Part shown: in pieces, positions 6,902-7,533 of the stretch
Numbering within the stretch: the stretch's first letter is position 1
Layout of the letters: each line of letters starts with the position of its first letter
Origin: Pseudomonadota bacterium
GTDB lineage: Bacteria > Pseudomonadota > Gammaproteobacteria > Burkholderiales > Ferrovaceae
NCBI GenBank assembly: GCA_021804345.1
Contig: JAJZHV010000049.1
Location: 1-7,533 of the forward strand
DNA length: 7,533 bases
Reading direction: 5' to 3'
The notes under the pieces: model-generated
Told to the model about the DNA's origin: nothing
The model's database searches: none
The model's input: the letters and a program-made list of their open reading frames with translations, nothing else
Program-made: the position numbers and the translations under genes

Positions 6902-7533
6902 TCAGACGGACCCCGGGGTTGGGGTACTCATGGCCCGTTGCAACAGCGCCTTGAAGGCCGCAAAGGCTTTTTGCATCGGTTCCTGTTTGTACGGGAATAC
7001 CTCCACCGGGTCCATGGCATGAATGACGGCGCTGCTATCCGCCTCGAAGATCAGGAGTTCGCCGGAAGCAGTTTCAGCACAATCCAGTACCAGATAATCC
7101 AGGCCCAGGCGATGATGGATGGCATTCAGGGCCGACTGGTGCCGGCGCGCAAAGTCCCTTTCAAAGTGGGTCATGAAATGGGCTTCCTCGGCCCGTTTGG
7201 CCGCCGAGTCCGCCATTCCGCCATTCAGATAATGAATCATCCAGTGGGAGGAGAGGGCCATGTGGCTGGCATAGGGTTTGCCATCGATCAAGGCGATGCG
7301 GTATTTGCGATAGAGCCCATCGCCATTAGCATAATCCACGAAGGGAATCATGAAAAAAGTGGCTTCCGGTTGGCGGGCCAGATAGTCCGGAATCTGGGAG
7401 GCCTGTTCCAGGCGTTCCAATCCCTGGCCGGCATGGGTGTCCCAGCCCTGTGCGTCGAACACCGCGATGCGCGGCCCGTTCGAATCGGCCAGCATCTTAC
7501 CCGCCGCCTCTGCCAGAATCTTCTGGCCTTTAT
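6902..7533 (-). CDS. 3' part of an ATP-grasp (RimK/glutathione-synthetase-like) gene, joined in frame to a DUF1501-like N-terminal part
   Basis: The frame is open from the right edge to a TGA at 6902-6904; 209 residues are visible, numbered here from the first full codon at 7531. From about residue 38 onward the sequence resembles the second half of a RimK-type ATP-grasp protein: FMIPFVDY (60-67), GLYRKYRIALIDGKPY (72-87), SHWMIHYLN (95-103), LDYLVLDCAE (144-153) and LLIFEADSSAVIHAMDP (160-176). Asp150, Glu163 and Asp165 are candidate metal/ATP ligands. Residues 1-37 do not look like the expected ATP-grasp front half. They resemble the middle of a DUF1501 protein (AAGKMLADSNGPRIAVF then GWDTHAGQG). 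An internal ATG at 7495 could start a shorter 197-residue product, but it has no obvious ribosome-binding site. The ATP-grasp part is recognised with good confidence, the DUF1501 part less so. Family members activate a carboxylate with ATP to form an amide or peptide bond; the substrate here is unknown. The PLP gene is 55 bases downstream, probably in the same operon. Confidence 0.7.
   Translation of the reverse strand, partial: KGQKILAEAAGKMLADSNGPRIAVFDAQGWDTHAGQGLERLEQASQIPDYLARQPEATFFMIPFVDYANGDGLYRKYRIALIDGKPYASHMALSSHWMIHYLNGGMADSAAKRAEEAHFMTHFERDFARRHQSALNAIHHRLGLDYLVLDCAETASGELLIFEADSSAVIHAMDPVEVFPYKQEPMQKAFAAFKALLQRAMSTPTPGSV

Overview
The window carries the 5' half of a proximal flagellar rod/hook operon on the minus strand (flgB, flgC, flgD, flgE, flgF and the first part of flgG, read right to left). 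A divergently transcribed flgA lies on the plus strand. Two non-flagellar minus-strand genes follow to the right: a PLP-dependent fold-type-I enzyme of unknown substrate and, at the right edge, the 3' part of an ATP-grasp gene. Gene order, protein lengths and proteobacterial-type FlgA-FlgG sequences point to a moderately GC-rich Gram-negative proteobacterium with a P- and L-ring flagellum. An Acidithiobacillia or other gamma/beta-type host is plausible, but this is an impression from sequence style and not a determination.

Layout: flgG 1-528 (cut by the left edge), flgF 552-1313, flgE 1336-2730, flgD 2747-3475, flgC 3487-3894 and flgB 3900-4307 are all on the minus strand. Gaps between them are only 5-23 bases and most starts have a visible Shine-Dalgarno sequence, so this is one transcription unit read leftward from the 4308-4457 intergenic region. 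flgA (4458-5225, plus) is read from the same region in the other direction. It ends 16 bases from the stop codon of the convergent PLP gene (5242-6846, minus). Fifty-five bases separate that gene from the ATP-grasp reading frame upstream of it (6902-7533, minus, open at the right edge).

Functionally, FlgB, FlgC, FlgF and FlgG form the rod, FlgD caps the growing hook, FlgE is the hook subunit, and FlgA is the periplasmic chaperone for P-ring assembly. The two genes on the right have no visible link to flagella and look like an accessory pair (PLP enzyme plus ATP-dependent ligase-like protein).

The most unusual observation is at the right edge. One uninterrupted frame starts like the middle of a DUF1501 protein, up to a GWDTH motif, and switches at HAGQG into the second half of a RimK-type ATP-grasp protein. 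This is either a real in-frame gene fusion at a short shared sequence or an assembly chimera. A second point is a perfect 6-3-6 dyad directly upstream of flgA that covers its only visible ribosome-binding site.
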